Shown: piece after piece, positions 50,316 through 60,680 of the stretch
Layout of the letters: every line of letters starts with the position of its first letter
Position numbering within the stretch: position 1 is the first letter of the stretch
Assembly (NCBI RefSeq): GCF_021083185.1
Contig: NZ_JAIGQB010000005.1
Location: 328,166 to 392,165, forward strand
Origin: Nocardioides furvisabuli
GTDB lineage: Bacteria; Actinomycetota; Actinomycetes; Propionibacteriales; Nocardioidaceae
Direction of reading: 5' to 3'
Length of the DNA: 64,000 nt
The notes under the pieces: model-generated
Told to the model about the DNA's origin: nothing
Databases searched by the model: none
The model's input: only the letters and a program-made list of their open reading frames with translations
Program-made: the position numbers and the translations under genes

Positions 50316-51152
50316 TCATTCCGCCTCGAGCGAGGTCCGCAGCTGGGTCAGCGTGCGGGTGAGCAGGCGCGAGACGTGCATCTGCGAGACGCCGATCTCC
50401 GCGGCGATCTGCGACTGCGTCATGTTCTTGAAGAAGCGCAGCAGCAGGATGCGCTTCTCCCGCTCGCCGAGCCCCTCCAGCAGCGGCTTGATCGACTCGC
50501 GGATCTCGACGTGCTCGATGCTGGCGTCCTCGACCCCCAGCGTCGCGAGCATCGCCGGCGGGCCGTCGTCGTTGTCGTCGGAGGCGTCGAGCGACAAGGT
50601 GGCGTAGGCGTGGGAGGACTCGATGCCCTCCATGATCTCCTCCACCGAGCAGCCGATGACCCCGGCCAGCTCGCGCGGGGTGGGGGAGCGGCCGAGCGCC
50701 TGGGTCAGCTCGCCCGTCGCCCCGCCAATCTGCATGCGAAGCTCCTGGAGCCGCCGCGGCACCCGGATCGCCCAGCCCTTGTCGCGGAAGTGGCGCTTGA
50801 TCTCGCCGATGACCGTCGGGGTGGCGTAGGTCGAGAACTCCACGCCCCGATCGGTCTCGAAGCGGTCCACCGCCTTGATGAGCCCGATGGTGCCGACCTG
50901 CACCAGGTCCTCGAAGGGCTCGCCGCGGTTGCGGAAGCGCCGCGCGCAGTGCTCGACGAGCGAGAGGTGCAGGTGCACCAGGTCGTCGCGCGCGCCGGCG
51001 CGCCGGGCGTCGCCGGCGTCGGTGTCGCGCATCAGCGCGAACAGCTCGGCGCTGCGCGCGCGTACGTGCTCGAGACCGGTGGGGACGACGTCGTCGTCCT
51101 CCCGGTCCAGGGCGGCCCCCACCGCCAGGTCGTCCCCCGTGTCTGCGCTCAT
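50316..51152 (-). CDS. sigF: SigB/SigF/SigG-family sigma factor
   Basis: A 278-residue group-3 sigma factor. Region 2 has HLSLVEHCARRFRNRGEPFE, DLVQVGTIGLIKAVDRF and EFSTYATPTVIGEIKRHFRD; region 3 has PTPRELAGVIGCSVEEI; region 4 is LGEREKRILLLRFFKNMTQS with IAAEIGVSQMHVSRLL. This is the stress/development SigF lineage. The preceding gene is its kinase-like anti-sigma, 1 bp away. An in-frame upstream start (51167) would overlap that gene. Symbol is by family. Confidence 0.9.
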   Translation of the reverse strand: MSADTGDDLAVGAALDREDDDVVPTGLEHVRARSAELFALMRDTDAGDARRAGARDDLVHLHLSLVEHCARRFRNRGEPFEDLVQVGTIGLIKAVDRFETDRGVEFSTYATPTVIGEIKRHFRDKGWAIRVPRRLQELRMQIGGATGELTQALGRSPTPRELAGVIGCSVEEIMEGIESSHAYATLSLDASDDNDDGPPAMLATLGVEDASIEHVEIRESIKPLLEGLGEREKRILLLRFFKNMTQSQIAAEIGVSQMHVSRLLTRTLTQLRTSLEAE

Positions 51153-51153
51153 G

Positions 51154-51570
51154 TCAGAGCTCGGCACCCGTCATTCCCGCGGTGACGCTCGAGGTCACCG
51201 TGAACCGGACGTGGAACCGTCCGTCCTCGGAGCCCGCGGACGCGTCCCGCGCCATCGTGTCCAGCACCTGCCAGGCGAAGCTCTCGGTGTCGAGCGTCGG
51301 CTCGTCGGCCGCCTCGGTCTCGAGCGTGACGGTCAGCGCCCCCGCGCCGAAGTGGAAGCACGCCACCAGGTCCGTACCCGGGTCGGCGGCCGGCATCGCG
51401 AGCGCGGTGGCCTCGCCGATCGCGATCCTCAGGTCCTCGATGTCGTCGATCGTGAAGTCGAGCCGAGCGGCCAGCCCGGCGGCCGTGGTGCGGACCACCG
51501 AGGCGTAGGCACCCTCGGCGGGGATGCGGAGCTCGACATCGGCGCGAGAGCCCCCCGTGTGATCTGCCAT
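51154..51570 (-). CDS. rsbW: Anti-sigma factor, RsbW/serine-kinase-like ATPase
   Basis: A 138-residue HATPase_c-type protein with RIPAEGAYASVVRTTAAGLA and FTIDDIEDLRIAIGEATALA, the latter the N-box of RsbW/SpoIIAB kinases, although the usual Glu-x-x-x-Asn is degraded (GEATAL). The glycine-rich part is weak. It should bind the following sigma factor; loss of N-box residues suggests reduced kinase activity. No anti-anti-sigma gene is next to it. ATG 51570. Confidence 0.8.
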   Translation of the reverse strand: MADHTGGSRADVELRIPAEGAYASVVRTTAAGLAARLDFTIDDIEDLRIAIGEATALAMPAADPGTDLVACFHFGAGALTVTLETEAADEPTLDTESFAWQVLDTMARDASAGSEDGRFHVRFTVTSSVTAGMTGAEL

Positions 51571-51699
51571 CAGCGTCCAGTCCCGTCGTCGAGGCGCTTG
51601 TGCTCGCCACACCCTAGCCCGGCTGAGGGCGGAACCAGGGGCAGACATGGTCACGCGTGCGCAGTGCGTGGCGGTGCGCCTGTCCTGCAGCAGCGGGGC

Positions 51700-51941
51700 C
51701 TGCCGGACGTCCCGGGGCGCCGCCTCGTCGGTCGTACGCCCGGGCGCTGCGCCGAGCTCGACCACCACGCCGTACACCCCGAAGCCGTCGTCCTGCTCCG
51801 TGACGCGACCCAGCCGGCGCAGCATCCCCGAGGACGCGGGGTTGTCCTCGAAGACCTCGGTCACGATGCGGTGCACGCCGGGCGGACGAGGGGTACGACG
51901 ATCGCGTCGGTGCCGTCGCGCAGGCGGACCTCCTCGATCAT
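51700..51941 (-). pseudogene. GNAT acetyltransferase remnant with internal deletion
   Basis: An ATG at 51941 with AGAGGA upstream begins MIEEVRLRDGTDAIVVPLV, a typical GNAT N-terminus, but the frame ends at 51861. In another frame the DNA immediately continues with GVHRIVTEVFEDNPASSGML and RRLGRV, the last helix-strand unit of the same family. The central 100 or so residues, including the acetyl-CoA loop, are missing and the two ends are joined near 51881-51895 with a frameshift. The second frame then stays open into rsbW. The lower boundary is approximate. Confidence 0.65.
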
Positions 51942-52030
51942 CGCGGGGGATCCTCTCGGGTCGACAGGTCCGAGGATGCACGACGCCGCCCCGGTCTGCG
52001 TGGACCGGGACGGCGTGCGTGGAGGTGACG

Positions 52031-52132
52031 TGCGGAGCGGCAAGCCGCCCAGACGGTGCGGAGTGGCAAGCCGCCCAAGGTGCGGAGCGGCAAGCCGCTC
52101 GGAAGGTGCGGAGCGGCAAGCCGCTCGGAAGA
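52031..52132. repeat. Four tandem hairpin repeats, period 24-26 bp
   Basis: Copies start at 52031, 52057, 52081 and 52107. The unit begins TGCGGAGCGGCAAGCCGC and ends in a variable CYCRGAAGG-like part. Each unit contains its own dyad AGCGGC-AA-GCCGCT. They lie 34 bp downstream of sodN and on the far side of the GNAT remnant. The rest of 51571-52165 holds no other recognisable gene. Confidence 0.9.
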
Positions 52133-52165
52133 AGTCCTGAGCAGTCCCCGCTCCGCGGTGCCTGC

Positions 52166-52567
52166 TCAGGCCTTCTTCGTCTCCCAGAAGATCTCGGCGA
52201 TCTCGTCGATCTTGGCGAGCAGCTCGTCGGCCCTGGCCGCGTCGAGCTCACCCTTGGTGCCCGAGGCGCCGGCGAGCTTGGTGGCCTCGTTGAACAGCGT
52301 GTGCAGCTGGGGGTACTTCTCGAAGTGCGGGGGCTTGAAGTAGTCGGTCCACAGCACCCACAGGTGGTGCTTCACGAGCTCCGAGCGCTGCTCCTTGATG
52401 AGGATCGCGCGGGTGCGGAAGTCGGGGTCGTCGTTGTCGGCGACCTTGGCGATGATGCCCTTGATCGACTCGGCCTCGATGCGCGCCTGGGCGGGGTCGT
52501 AGACACCGCAGGGCAGGTCGCAGTGGGCCGAGACCTCGATGGTCGGGGCGAAGAAAGTGCGAAGCAT
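52166..52567 (-). CDS. sodN: Nickel superoxide dismutase
   Basis: A 133-residue precursor. A 14-residue leader (MLRTFFAPTIEVSA) is removed to expose His1 of the nickel hook H15-C-D-L-P-C-G-V-Y23, which binds Ni through His1, Cys2 and Cys6. The remaining four-helix bundle (KEQRSELVKHHLWVLWTDYF) matches the hexameric enzyme. It disproportionates superoxide. ATG 52567 has GAGAGG at 6-nt spacing. It is divergent from its maturation protease gene. Confidence 0.97.
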   Translation of the reverse strand: MLRTFFAPTIEVSAHCDLPCGVYDPAQARIEAESIKGIIAKVADNDDPDFRTRAILIKEQRSELVKHHLWVLWTDYFKPPHFEKYPQLHTLFNEATKLAGASGTKGELDAARADELLAKIDEIAEIFWETKKA

Positions 52568-52617
52568 GTGCAACCTCTCGAACGTCGGGGAATTGCTCTC
52601 CTGCGACACTACTCCGC

Positions 52618-52959
52618 GTGGAACGTGCGGGTCAGTGGGGTCTCGCCCGCGTGGGTGGGCGCTCGATGCTCCCCGCGCTGCGCGACGGTGATCGGTTGCT
52701 CGTGAGGTACGGCGCGCAGGTGCGGCCGGGTTCCCTGGTGGTGGCGCGCTTCCCGGACGGGACGCTGGCGGTCAAGCGCGCCCTGGACCGGCGGCGTACG
52801 GCGTCCGGGCGGTCGGGCTGGTGGCTGGTGAGCGACAACCCCGACGAGGGCGTGGACTCGCGGCACCGAGGGCCGGTGGCCGAGGAGGCGGTGCTGGGCG
52901 TCGTACGCCTGCGGGTGTGGCCTTCCCCACGTGTGGGACGGGCCCTGCGCGCCCGTTGA
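52618..52959 (+). CDS. sodX: Nickel superoxide dismutase maturation protease
   Basis: A 113-residue S24/S26 signal-peptidase-like protease. The nucleophile is in VGGRSMLPALRDGD and the lysine base in GTLAVKRAL; DNPDEGVDSR is the usual third motif. It lacks a membrane anchor, as expected for the enzyme that trims the SodN leader. GTG start. The sodN-sodX neighbourhood is conserved, here divergent with a 50-bp spacer. Confidence 0.93.
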   Translation: MERAGQWGLARVGGRSMLPALRDGDRLLVRYGAQVRPGSLVVARFPDGTLAVKRALDRRRTASGRSGWWLVSDNPDEGVDSRHRGPVAEEAVLGVVRLRVWPSPRVGRALRAR

Positions 52960-52979
52960 GCTGTGCGAGTATCGCCGAC

Positions 52980-54152
<1,173 letters not shown>

Positions 54153-54303
54153 CCCGGCAGCGCCGGACCAGACGGGCCGGTCGGTGGCCAGGTACGTCTC
54201 GGCGACGGACGAGGGGCGTGCGTCGATGCCCACGCAGCCGACCTGACAGCTCGCAGTGAGGACCTGCCACCGGTTGACGCCGCCCAGTCGCTAAGGTCGG
54301 GGA

Positions 54304-55272
54304 ATGTTCGCCGTCTACGCCGAGTCCTTCTCCTTCGACGACCCGATGAGCGGGCTGGTGGTGGGGGAGCGCCCCGCACCCGAGGCCCCCGACGGGTGGT
54401 CCACGGTCACCGTCAAGGCCGCCAGCCTCAACCACCACGACCTCTGGTCGCTGCGCGGCGTGGGCCTGCGGAAGGAGGCACTGCCGATGATCCTTGGCTG
54501 CGACGCCGCCGGGGTCGACGAGGACGGCAACGAGGTGGTCGTCCACGGTGTCATCGGAGACCCGGCCTGGACCGGCGACGAGGCCGATGACCCGGGCCGC
54601 TCGCTGCTCTCCGAGCGGCACCAGGGCACCTTCGCCGACCAGGTCGTCGTCCCGCGCCGCAACCTGGTGCCCAAGCCGGCCTCGTTGTCCTTCGAGGAGG
54701 CGGCCTGCTTGCCGACCGCCTGGCTCACCGCCTACCGGATGCTCTTCGTGCAGGGTGCGTGCCAGCCCGGCGAGACCATCCTCGTGCAGGGCGCCGGCGG
54801 CGGTGTCGCCACCGCCCTCATCACGCTGGGTCGCGCCGCGGGCCTGACGGTGCTGGCGACCAGCCGCGACGAGACCAAGCGCACGCGCGCCCTCGAGCTC
54901 GGTGCGCACGAGGTCTTCGAGTCCGGCGCCCGCCTGCCGGTCAAGGTGGACGCGGTGATGGAGACCGTCGGCAAGGCGACCTGGACCCACTCGATCCGCT
55001 CGCTGCGCCCCGGTGGCCGCATCGTCATCAGCGGCACGACGTCCGGGCCCGACGTCGGCGACGCCGGACTGACGCACATCTTCTTCAAGCAGCTCTCGGT
55101 CATCGGTTCCACGATGGGCACCCGGGCCGAGCTCGACCGGCTGGTCCGCTTCCTCGACGCCACGGGCGCCCGCCCGCTTGTCGACCGTGCCATCCCGATG
55201 GAGCAGGCGCACGACGGCTTCACGGCGATGGCCGGGGGCGACGTCTTCGGCAAGATCGTCTTCACGCGGTGA
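54304..55272 (+). CDS. MDR-superfamily zinc-type alcohol/quinone oxidoreductase
   Basis: A 322-residue medium-chain reductase. NHHDLWSLRGVG and MILGCDAAGVDEDGNEV form the N-terminal GroES domain; ILVQGAGGGVATALITLGRA is the nucleotide fold; GGRIVISGTTSG follows. The structural zinc cysteines are absent, so it is probably a zinc-independent enoyl or quinone reductase. It is coupled to the following SDR gene by GTGA overlap. The 151 bp before it hold no recognisable gene. Confidence 0.87.
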   Translation: MFAVYAESFSFDDPMSGLVVGERPAPEAPDGWSTVTVKAASLNHHDLWSLRGVGLRKEALPMILGCDAAGVDEDGNEVVVHGVIGDPAWTGDEADDPGRSLLSERHQGTFADQVVVPRRNLVPKPASLSFEEAACLPTAWLTAYRMLFVQGACQPGETILVQGAGGGVATALITLGRAAGLTVLATSRDETKRTRALELGAHEVFESGARLPVKVDAVMETVGKATWTHSIRSLRPGGRIVISGTTSGPDVGDAGLTHIFFKQLSVIGSTMGTRAELDRLVRFLDATGARPLVDRAIPMEQAHDGFTAMAGGDVFGKIVFTR

Positions 55273-55964
55273 GGCACGTCGTCACCGGTGCCGGGTCCGG
55301 CATCGGGCTCGCGCTGGCGCACCGGCTGGGCGACCGCGGCGACGACCTGGTCCTCGTCGCGCGGAGCACGGCCCGGGCCGACGAGCTGGGCCGCACCTTC
55401 CCGCGCGCGCAGCTGCTCGTCGCGGACCTCGCCGATCCCGGCACGCTCAACGGCCTCGGGCGCCAGGTCGACGGTGAGGTCGACACGCTCCTGCACGTGG
55501 CGGGCGTGGTCGACCTCGGCAGGGTCGACCGGCTGCGGCTCGCGGAGTGGGAGGAGCAGATCGCGGTGAACCTCACTGCCCCGGCGGTGCTGACCCGTGA
55601 GCTCCTGCCGCACGTGCGCGCCAGCCACGGCACGATCGTCTTCGTGAACTCCTCGGCCGGGCTCACCGCCAACGCCGAGTGGTCGGCGTACGCCGCCTCG
55701 AAGTTCGGGCTGCGCGCCTTCGCGGACGCGCTGCGCGCCGAGGAGGTCGAGCACGGCGTCCGGGTGAGCACGGTCTACCCCAGCCGCACCGCCACCCCGA
55801 TGCAGGAGAAGGTGCACGAGCAGGAGGGCCGGACCTACGACGCCTCGCGCTGGATCAGCGTCGACACCGTTGTCGACACGATCGTGCACGTCATCGACCT
55901 GCCGGCGGACGCCACCATCCCGGACGTGACCGTGCGCCCGGTGGTGCCACGACCCGGCACCTGA
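55269..55964 (+). CDS. SDR-family oxidoreductase
   Basis: A 231-residue SDR with VTGAGSGIGLALAHRLG, LLHVAGVVDLGR in place of NNAG, VFVNSSAGL and AYAASKFGLRAFADALRAEE containing the YxxxK pair. VSTVYPSRTATPMQ follows. All catalytic residues are present. It is translationally coupled to the MDR reductase, so the pair may act on the same substrate. It abuts the convergent Ddn-like gene. Confidence 0.88.
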   Translation: MRHVVTGAGSGIGLALAHRLGDRGDDLVLVARSTARADELGRTFPRAQLLVADLADPGTLNGLGRQVDGEVDTLLHVAGVVDLGRVDRLRLAEWEEQIAVNLTAPAVLTRELLPHVRASHGTIVFVNSSAGLTANAEWSAYAASKFGLRAFADALRAEEVEHGVRVSTVYPSRTATPMQEKVHEQEGRTYDASRWISVDTVVDTIVHVIDLPADATIPDVTVRPVVPRPGT

Positions 55965-56489
55965 TCAGGCGGGCTCCAGCACGAAGGCGCGGATCCGCCG
56001 CTTCGTGCCGACGCGGCTGCGGTAGCTGACGTAGCCGGGGTAGAAGCGCCCGGCCAGCGCGAACACCTCGTCGGCCTCGGCGGGTGTCGTCGGGCGGGCC
56101 ACCACCTCGCGCGCGACGCCGCGATAGCTGACCGTCGCGCGAGGGTCGGACTCCAGGTTGAGCACCCACGCGGGCGTCGAGGCCTGGCCGAAGTTGGTCC
56201 CGAGCAGCGCCAGCGTGCCGGCGTACGGCGTCGCGATGAGGTGGCTGGTGCGCCGCTGCCCGGACTTGCGCCCGGTCGTCGTCACCTCCAGCACCGCCAC
56301 GCCAGCCAGCAGGCCCGGCGCGCTGTGGCGCCCACGGGAGAGCCGGACCACGACGTTGTCGAGGCGGCGCAGGGTGTGGGAGAACACCCACCCCCCACCT
56401 CTGGTCCCGGCGCCCCAGCGCACCAGGCGGTGCAGCGGGTTGGCCGAGGAGTGCGCGTAGCCGAGGTCGGCGGCGAGTCCGCTGGTCAC
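55965..56489 (-). CDS. Nitroreductase/deazaflavin (F420)-dependent oxidoreductase, Ddn family
   Basis: A 174-residue split-barrel protein. VLEVTTTGRKSGQRRTSHLI is the signature cofactor strand, followed by LLGTNFGQASTPAWVLNLES and FPGYxxYR-like FYPGYVSYRSR. Members use F420H2 and include the nitroimidazole-activating Ddn. GTG start. It is followed by the DUF6104 gene 6 bp upstream on the same strand. Confidence 0.88.
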   Translation of the reverse strand: MTSGLAADLGYAHSSANPLHRLVRWGAGTRGGGWVFSHTLRRLDNVVVRLSRGRHSAPGLLAGVAVLEVTTTGRKSGQRRTSHLIATPYAGTLALLGTNFGQASTPAWVLNLESDPRATVSYRGVAREVVARPTTPAEADEVFALAGRFYPGYVSYRSRVGTKRRIRAFVLEPA

Positions 56490-56495
56490 GTCGGC

Positions 56496-56672
56496 TCAGT
56501 CCTCGGGGTCGTCGAGGCGGGCCAGCCAGGTGGCCAACCGCTCGACCGGCACCTCGAACTCCGGGTTGGCGTCGACGAAGGCCTGCAGCTGCTCGGCGAG
56601 CCAGGCCAGGGTGACCTCCTCGTCACCCCGGCGCCGCTCGAGCTCCTCGATCCCGCGATCGGTGAAGTACAC
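56496..56672 (-). CDS. DUF6104 family small protein
   Basis: A 58-residue protein beginning (V/M)YFTDRGIEELERRRGDEEV, with WLAEQLQAFVDANPEFE and WLARLDD at the end. This matches DUF6104, a small conserved actinobacterial family usually found next to kgd. It starts with GTG after AGGGAG and lies 21 bp downstream of the kgd stop, so it is probably in the kgd operon. Function is unknown. Confidence 0.82.
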   Translation of the reverse strand: MYFTDRGIEELERRRGDEEVTLAWLAEQLQAFVDANPEFEVPVERLATWLARLDDPED

Positions 56673-56693
56673 CGGTGGTTCTCCCTGCGTGCC

Positions 56694-59600
56694 TCAGTAG
56701 TCGTTGCCGCGGTCGCGCGGCGTCTCGAAGGCCGCGTCGAGGAGCGTCTTCTGCTCCTCCACGTGGCGCTTGACCGTGCCCACCGAGGGCGAGGCCGACG
56801 CAGGGCGCGTGACCGGCTCGACCGGGAGGTCGAGCCCGGGCCACACGTTGAGCTGGTAGTGCGGCCACGGGCCCATGTTGCGCGGCTCGTCCTGCACCCA
56901 GCGGATGGCCTTGAGGTTCGGGTACTTCGCGATCTCGGCCTTGATCTCCTCCACCGGGTTCGGGTAGAGCCGCTCGATCCGGCCGATGGCGAACTGCGCG
57001 CCGTTGTCGCGCTTGCTCCGCTCGACCATGAGGTCCCAGGTGACCCGGCCCGAGCACATGATCAGCGTCTCGACCTGTGCGGGGTCGGCGGCGTCGTCGC
57101 CGATGAACGGCCGGAAGGTGGTGTCACCGACGAAGTCCTCCGGCTTGGAGGCGGCTTCCTTGCGCTTGAGCATCGACTTCGGGGTGAAGACGATCAGCGG
57201 CCGGTGCTCCTCGCCGAGCGAGTGCCGACGCAGCAGGTGGAAGTACGACGCCGGGGTCGAGGGCTGCGCGATGACCATCGCGTCCTCGGCGCACATCGTC
57301 AGGAAGCGCTCGATGCGCGCCGACGAGTGGTCGGGACCCTGGCCCTCGTAGCCGTGGGGAAGCAGCAGCACGACGCCGGACTGCTGGCGCCACTTGGTCT
57401 CGCCGGCGGAGATGAACTCGTCGATGACGGTCTGGGCGCCGTTGACGAAGTCGCCGAACTGCGCCTCCCACAGCACCAGCGCCTCGGGACGGGCCACGGA
57501 GTAGCCGTACTCGAAACCGAGCGCGGCGTACTCCGAGAGCAGCGAGTCGTAGACGTAGAACTTGGCCTGGTCCTCGGTGAGGTTGGTCAGCGGCGTCCAC
57601 TCATCGGCGTTGGTGCGGTCGATGATGGTCGCGAAGCGCGACACGAACGTGCCGCGGCGCGAGTCCTGCCCGGCCAGCCGGACCGGGCGTCCGTCCATCA
57701 GCAGGGAGCCGAACGCCAGGATCTCGCCGGTGCCCCAGTCGATGGGACCGTCGGTGATCGCGGCGGAGCGGCGCTGGAGCTGCGGCATCACCTTCGGGTG
57801 GACGGTGAAGTCGTCGGGCGGGGTGACGTAGCTGTCCGCGATCCTCTTGAGCACCTCGGGGGTCACCGCCGTGGAGAAGTCCCCGGTCGGCTTGTCCGGG
57901 TAGTCCGGCACGGTCGTCCACTCGGTCGGTGCCTCGGAGCTCGCCTCCCGCACCTCGGTGAAGACCCGCTCGAGCTGCTGCTGGTAGTCCTTGAGGACCT
58001 GCTCGGCCTCCTCGATCGTGATGTCGCCACGACCGATGAGGGACTCGGTGTAGAGCTTGCGCACCGAGCGCTTCTGCTCGATCAGGTCGTACATCAGCGG
58101 CTGGGTGTAGGACGGGTCGTCGCCCTCGTTGTGACCGCGACGGCGGTAGCACACGAGGTCGATCACGACGTCCTTGTTGAACGTCTGGCGGTAGTCGAAC
58201 GCCAGTCGGGCGACGCGGATGCACGCCTCGGGGTCGTCGCCGTTGACGTGGAAGATCGGCGCCTGGACCATCCGCGCCACGTCGGTGGCGTAGAGGGAGG
58301 AGCGCGATGACCCCGGAGCGGTGGTGAAGCCGACCTGGTTGTTGATCACCACGTGCACGGTGCCGCCGGTGCGGTAGCCGCGGAGCTGGGACAGGTTGAG
58401 CGTCTCGGCCACCACGCCCTGGCCGGCGAACGCGGCGTCGCCGTGCACCAGCAGCGGGAGGACCGGGAACTTCTCGCCCTGGTCGAGGATGTCCTGCTTG
58501 GCGCGCGCGATGCCCTCGAGGACCGGGTTGACCGCCTCGAGGTGCGAGGGGTTGGCAGCGACCGACACCTTGATCTTGTCGCCCGAGCCCGCGACGAACT
58601 CGCCCTCGGCACCGAGGTGGTACTTCACGTCACCGGATCCCTGCACGGTGCGCGGGTCGATGTTGCCCTCGAACTCGCGGAAGATCTGGCTGTACTTCTT
58701 GCCCACGATGTTGGCGAGCATGTTGAGCCGGCCGCGGTGCGCCATGCCGATGGTGACCTCGTCGAGCCCGGCCTCGGCTGCCGCCTCGCACACCTCGTCG
58801 ACCAGCGGGATCGTGGTCTCGCCGCCCTCGAGGCTGAAGCGCTTCTGCCCGACGAACTTGGTCTGGAGGAACGTCTCGAAGGCCTCGGCCTGGTTGAGCT
58901 TGAGCAGGATGCGCAGCTGTTCCTCGCGCGGGGGCTTCACGTGCGGCTGCTCCACGCGCTCCTGGATCCACTTGCGCTGCTCGGGATCCATGATGTGCAT
59001 GTACTCGATGCCGGTGGTGCGGCAGTAGGAGTCGCGCAGGATGCCGAGGATGTTGCGCAGCTTCATGAAGCGCCGGCCCTCGCCGCCGAACGAGCCGGTG
59101 GCGAACTCGCGGTCGAGGTCCCACAGCGTGAGGCCGTGCGACTCGATCTCGAGGTCGGGGTGGCTGCGCTGGCGGTACTCGAGGGGGTCGGTGTCGGCCA
59201 TCAGGTGGCCACGGACCCGGTAGGCGTGGATCAGCTCGAGGATGCGCGCCTGCTTGACGATGTCGTCGTCGTGGCTGGCGACCACGTCGCGCGCCCAGCG
59301 GATCGGCTCGTAGGGGATGCGCAGGGAGCGGAAGATCTCGTCGTAGAAGTCGTTCTCGCCGATGAGCAGGGCGTGCACGCGCTTGAGGAACTCACCCGAC
59401 TGCGCGCCCTGGATGACGCGGTGGTCGTAGGTCGAGGTCAGTGTCATCGCCTTGCTGATGGCGTTGCGGTTGATCGCCTCCTCGGAGGCGCCCTGCCACT
59501 CGGGGGAGTACTCCATCGCGCCGACGCCGATGATGGCGCCCTGGCCCGCCATCAGGCGCGGCACGGAGTGCACGGTGCCGATGCCGCCGGGGTTGGTGAG

Positions 59601-60518
59601 CGAGATCGTGGTGCCCTGGAAGTCGGCCACGGTGAGCTTGTTGTCGCGCGCCTTGCGGACCACGTCCTCGTACGCCGTCCAGAACCCGGCGAAGTCCATG
59701 GACTCCGCGCCCTTGATGCTCGGCACCAGCAGCTGGCGGGTGCCGTCGGGCTTCTTCATGTCGATCGCGAGCCCGAGGTTGATGTGGGCCGGGGTGATGA
59801 GGTTCGGCTTGCCGTCGACGACCTCGTAGCCGACGTTCATCTCCGGCATCGAGCGCAGGGCCTTGACCAGCGCGTAGCCGATCAGGTGGGTGAAGGAGAC
59901 CTTGCCGCCGCGCGCGCGGGCGAGGTGGTTGTTGATGACGGTGCGGTTGTCCCACAGCAGCTTGACCGGCACCGAGCGCACCGAGGTGGCGGTGGGCACC
60001 GACAGCGAGGCGTCCATGTTGGCCGCGGTGCGCGCCGGGGCGCCGCGCAGGACGGTGTAGGTGGGGGCGTCGCTGGTCTGCGACGGCGCTGCCGGCTTCG
60101 GGTCCTTGGCCACAGGCGTGCTCGTGCCCTTGGCAGGCTCCTCGGCGGCGGCCGCGGGGCGCGGCGTCGACTTCGCGGGCGACTTCTGCGCCTCTGCGGG
60201 CTTCTCGGCCGGCTTCGCGGCGGTCGTCGTGGCGGGCTTCGCAGCAGCGGGGGCGGGCGCCTTGGCCGGGGCCTTCGTCGGGGCCTTCGTCGCGGCCTTC
60301 GTCGGCGCGGGAGCCGCGGCCTTCGCCGGTGCGGCAGGGGTGGCGGACGAGGTCGAGGCCCCGTTGCCGAAGTATGCAGCCCACTCCGGACCCACGCTCG
60401 AGGGATCCTTGTCGTACTGCTCCTTCATCTCGTCCACGAGCCACTCGTTGGCTCCCAGGTCGGATGAAGGTGCAACCGATGACTGGTTGCCGGACTGCCC
60501 GTTCGGGGACTGCGCCAC
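56694..60518 (-). CDS. kgd: Multifunctional 2-oxoglutarate metabolism enzyme (decarboxylase / dehydrogenase E1-E2)
   Basis: A 1274-residue fused enzyme. [20 protein letters not shown] is the N-terminal E1o segment. A low-complexity Ala/Pro/Lys linker (about 50-150) leads to an E2o-type acyltransferase domain with His366 ([16 protein letters not shown]). The E1o domain has [15 protein letters not shown], the thiamine site [11 protein letters not shown] and [19 protein letters not shown]. It converts 2-oxoglutarate in the TCA cycle to succinyl-CoA with E3, or to succinic semialdehyde. GTG 60518 follows AGAGG. It has no lipoyl domain, as in mycobacterial Kgd. Confidence 0.96.
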   Translation of the reverse strand: MAQSPNGQSGNQSSVAPSSDLGANEWLVDEMKEQYDKDPSSVGPEWAAYFGNGASTSSATPAAPAKAAAPAPTKAATKAPTKAPAKAPAPAAAKPATTTAAKPAEKPAEAQKSPAKSTPRPAAAAEEPAKGTSTPVAKDPKPAAPSQTSDAPTYTVLRGAPARTAANMDASLSVPTATSVRSVPVKLLWDNRTVINNHLARARGGKVSFTHLIGYALVKALRSMPEMNVGYEVVDGKPNLITPAHINLGLAIDMKKPDGTRQLLVPSIKGAESMDFAGFWTAYEDVVRKARDNKLTVADFQGTTISLTNPGGIGTVHSVPRLMAGQGAIIGVGAMEYSPEWQGASEEAINRNAISKAMTLTSTYDHRVIQGAQSGEFLKRVHALLIGENDFYDEIFRSLRIPYEPIRWARDVVASHDDDIVKQARILELIHAYRVRGHLMADTDPLEYRQRSHPDLEIESHGLTLWDLDREFATGSFGGEGRRFMKLRNILGILRDSYCRTTGIEYMHIMDPEQRKWIQERVEQPHVKPPREEQLRILLKLNQAEAFETFLQTKFVGQKRFSLEGGETTIPLVDEVCEAAAEAGLDEVTIGMAHRGRLNMLANIVGKKYSQIFREFEGNIDPRTVQGSGDVKYHLGAEGEFVAGSGDKIKVSVAANPSHLEAVNPVLEGIARAKQDILDQGEKFPVLPLLVHGDAAFAGQGVVAETLNLSQLRGYRTGGTVHVVINNQVGFTTAPGSSRSSLYATDVARMVQAPIFHVNGDDPEACIRVARLAFDYRQTFNKDVVIDLVCYRRRGHNEGDDPSYTQPLMYDLIEQKRSVRKLYTESLIGRGDITIEEAEQVLKDYQQQLERVFTEVREASSEAPTEWTTVPDYPDKPTGDFSTAVTPEVLKRIADSYVTPPDDFTVHPKVMPQLQRRSAAITDGPIDWGTGEILAFGSLLMDGRPVRLAGQDSRRGTFVSRFATIIDRTNADEWTPLTNLTEDQAKFYVYDSLLSEYAALGFEYGYSVARPEALVLWEAQFGDFVNGAQTVIDEFISAGETKWRQQSGVVLLLPHGYEGQGPDHSSARIERFLTMCAEDAMVIAQPSTPASYFHLLRRHSLGEEHRPLIVFTPKSMLKRKEAASKPEDFVGDTTFRPFIGDDAADPAQVETLIMCSGRVTWDLMVERSKRDNGAQFAIGRIERLYPNPVEEIKAEIAKYPNLKAIRWVQDEPRNMGPWPHYQLNVWPGLDLPVEPVTRPASASPSVGTVKRHVEEQKTLLDAAFETPRDRGNDY

Positions 60519-60680
60519 GCTTGTTTCGCCTCTTCCAGATCTCTTCGCGCATGGGTTTGACAACTGTGCCTGTCTAGGGCGCTGACAAGGCTAGTCGCAC
60601 ACGCCCGCAAATGCAGGGGCGGGCTCGGGGTTTGAGGCATGGTGTGGCCCACACCCCGTTCCACCCCGCTGGAGTCGTAC

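Noticed and set aside
52031..52132. CRISPR array
   Set aside because: Units follow one another without unique spacers, period is only 24-26 bp, and no cas genes are present.
52568..52617. TTGC-type half site as a Nur box between sodN and sodX
   Set aside because: Only about half of a TTGCAA-N5-TTGCAA site can be matched.
56241..60467. Long plus-strand frames opposite kgd
   Set aside because: Antisense shadows of a gene with clear E1/E2 motifs.
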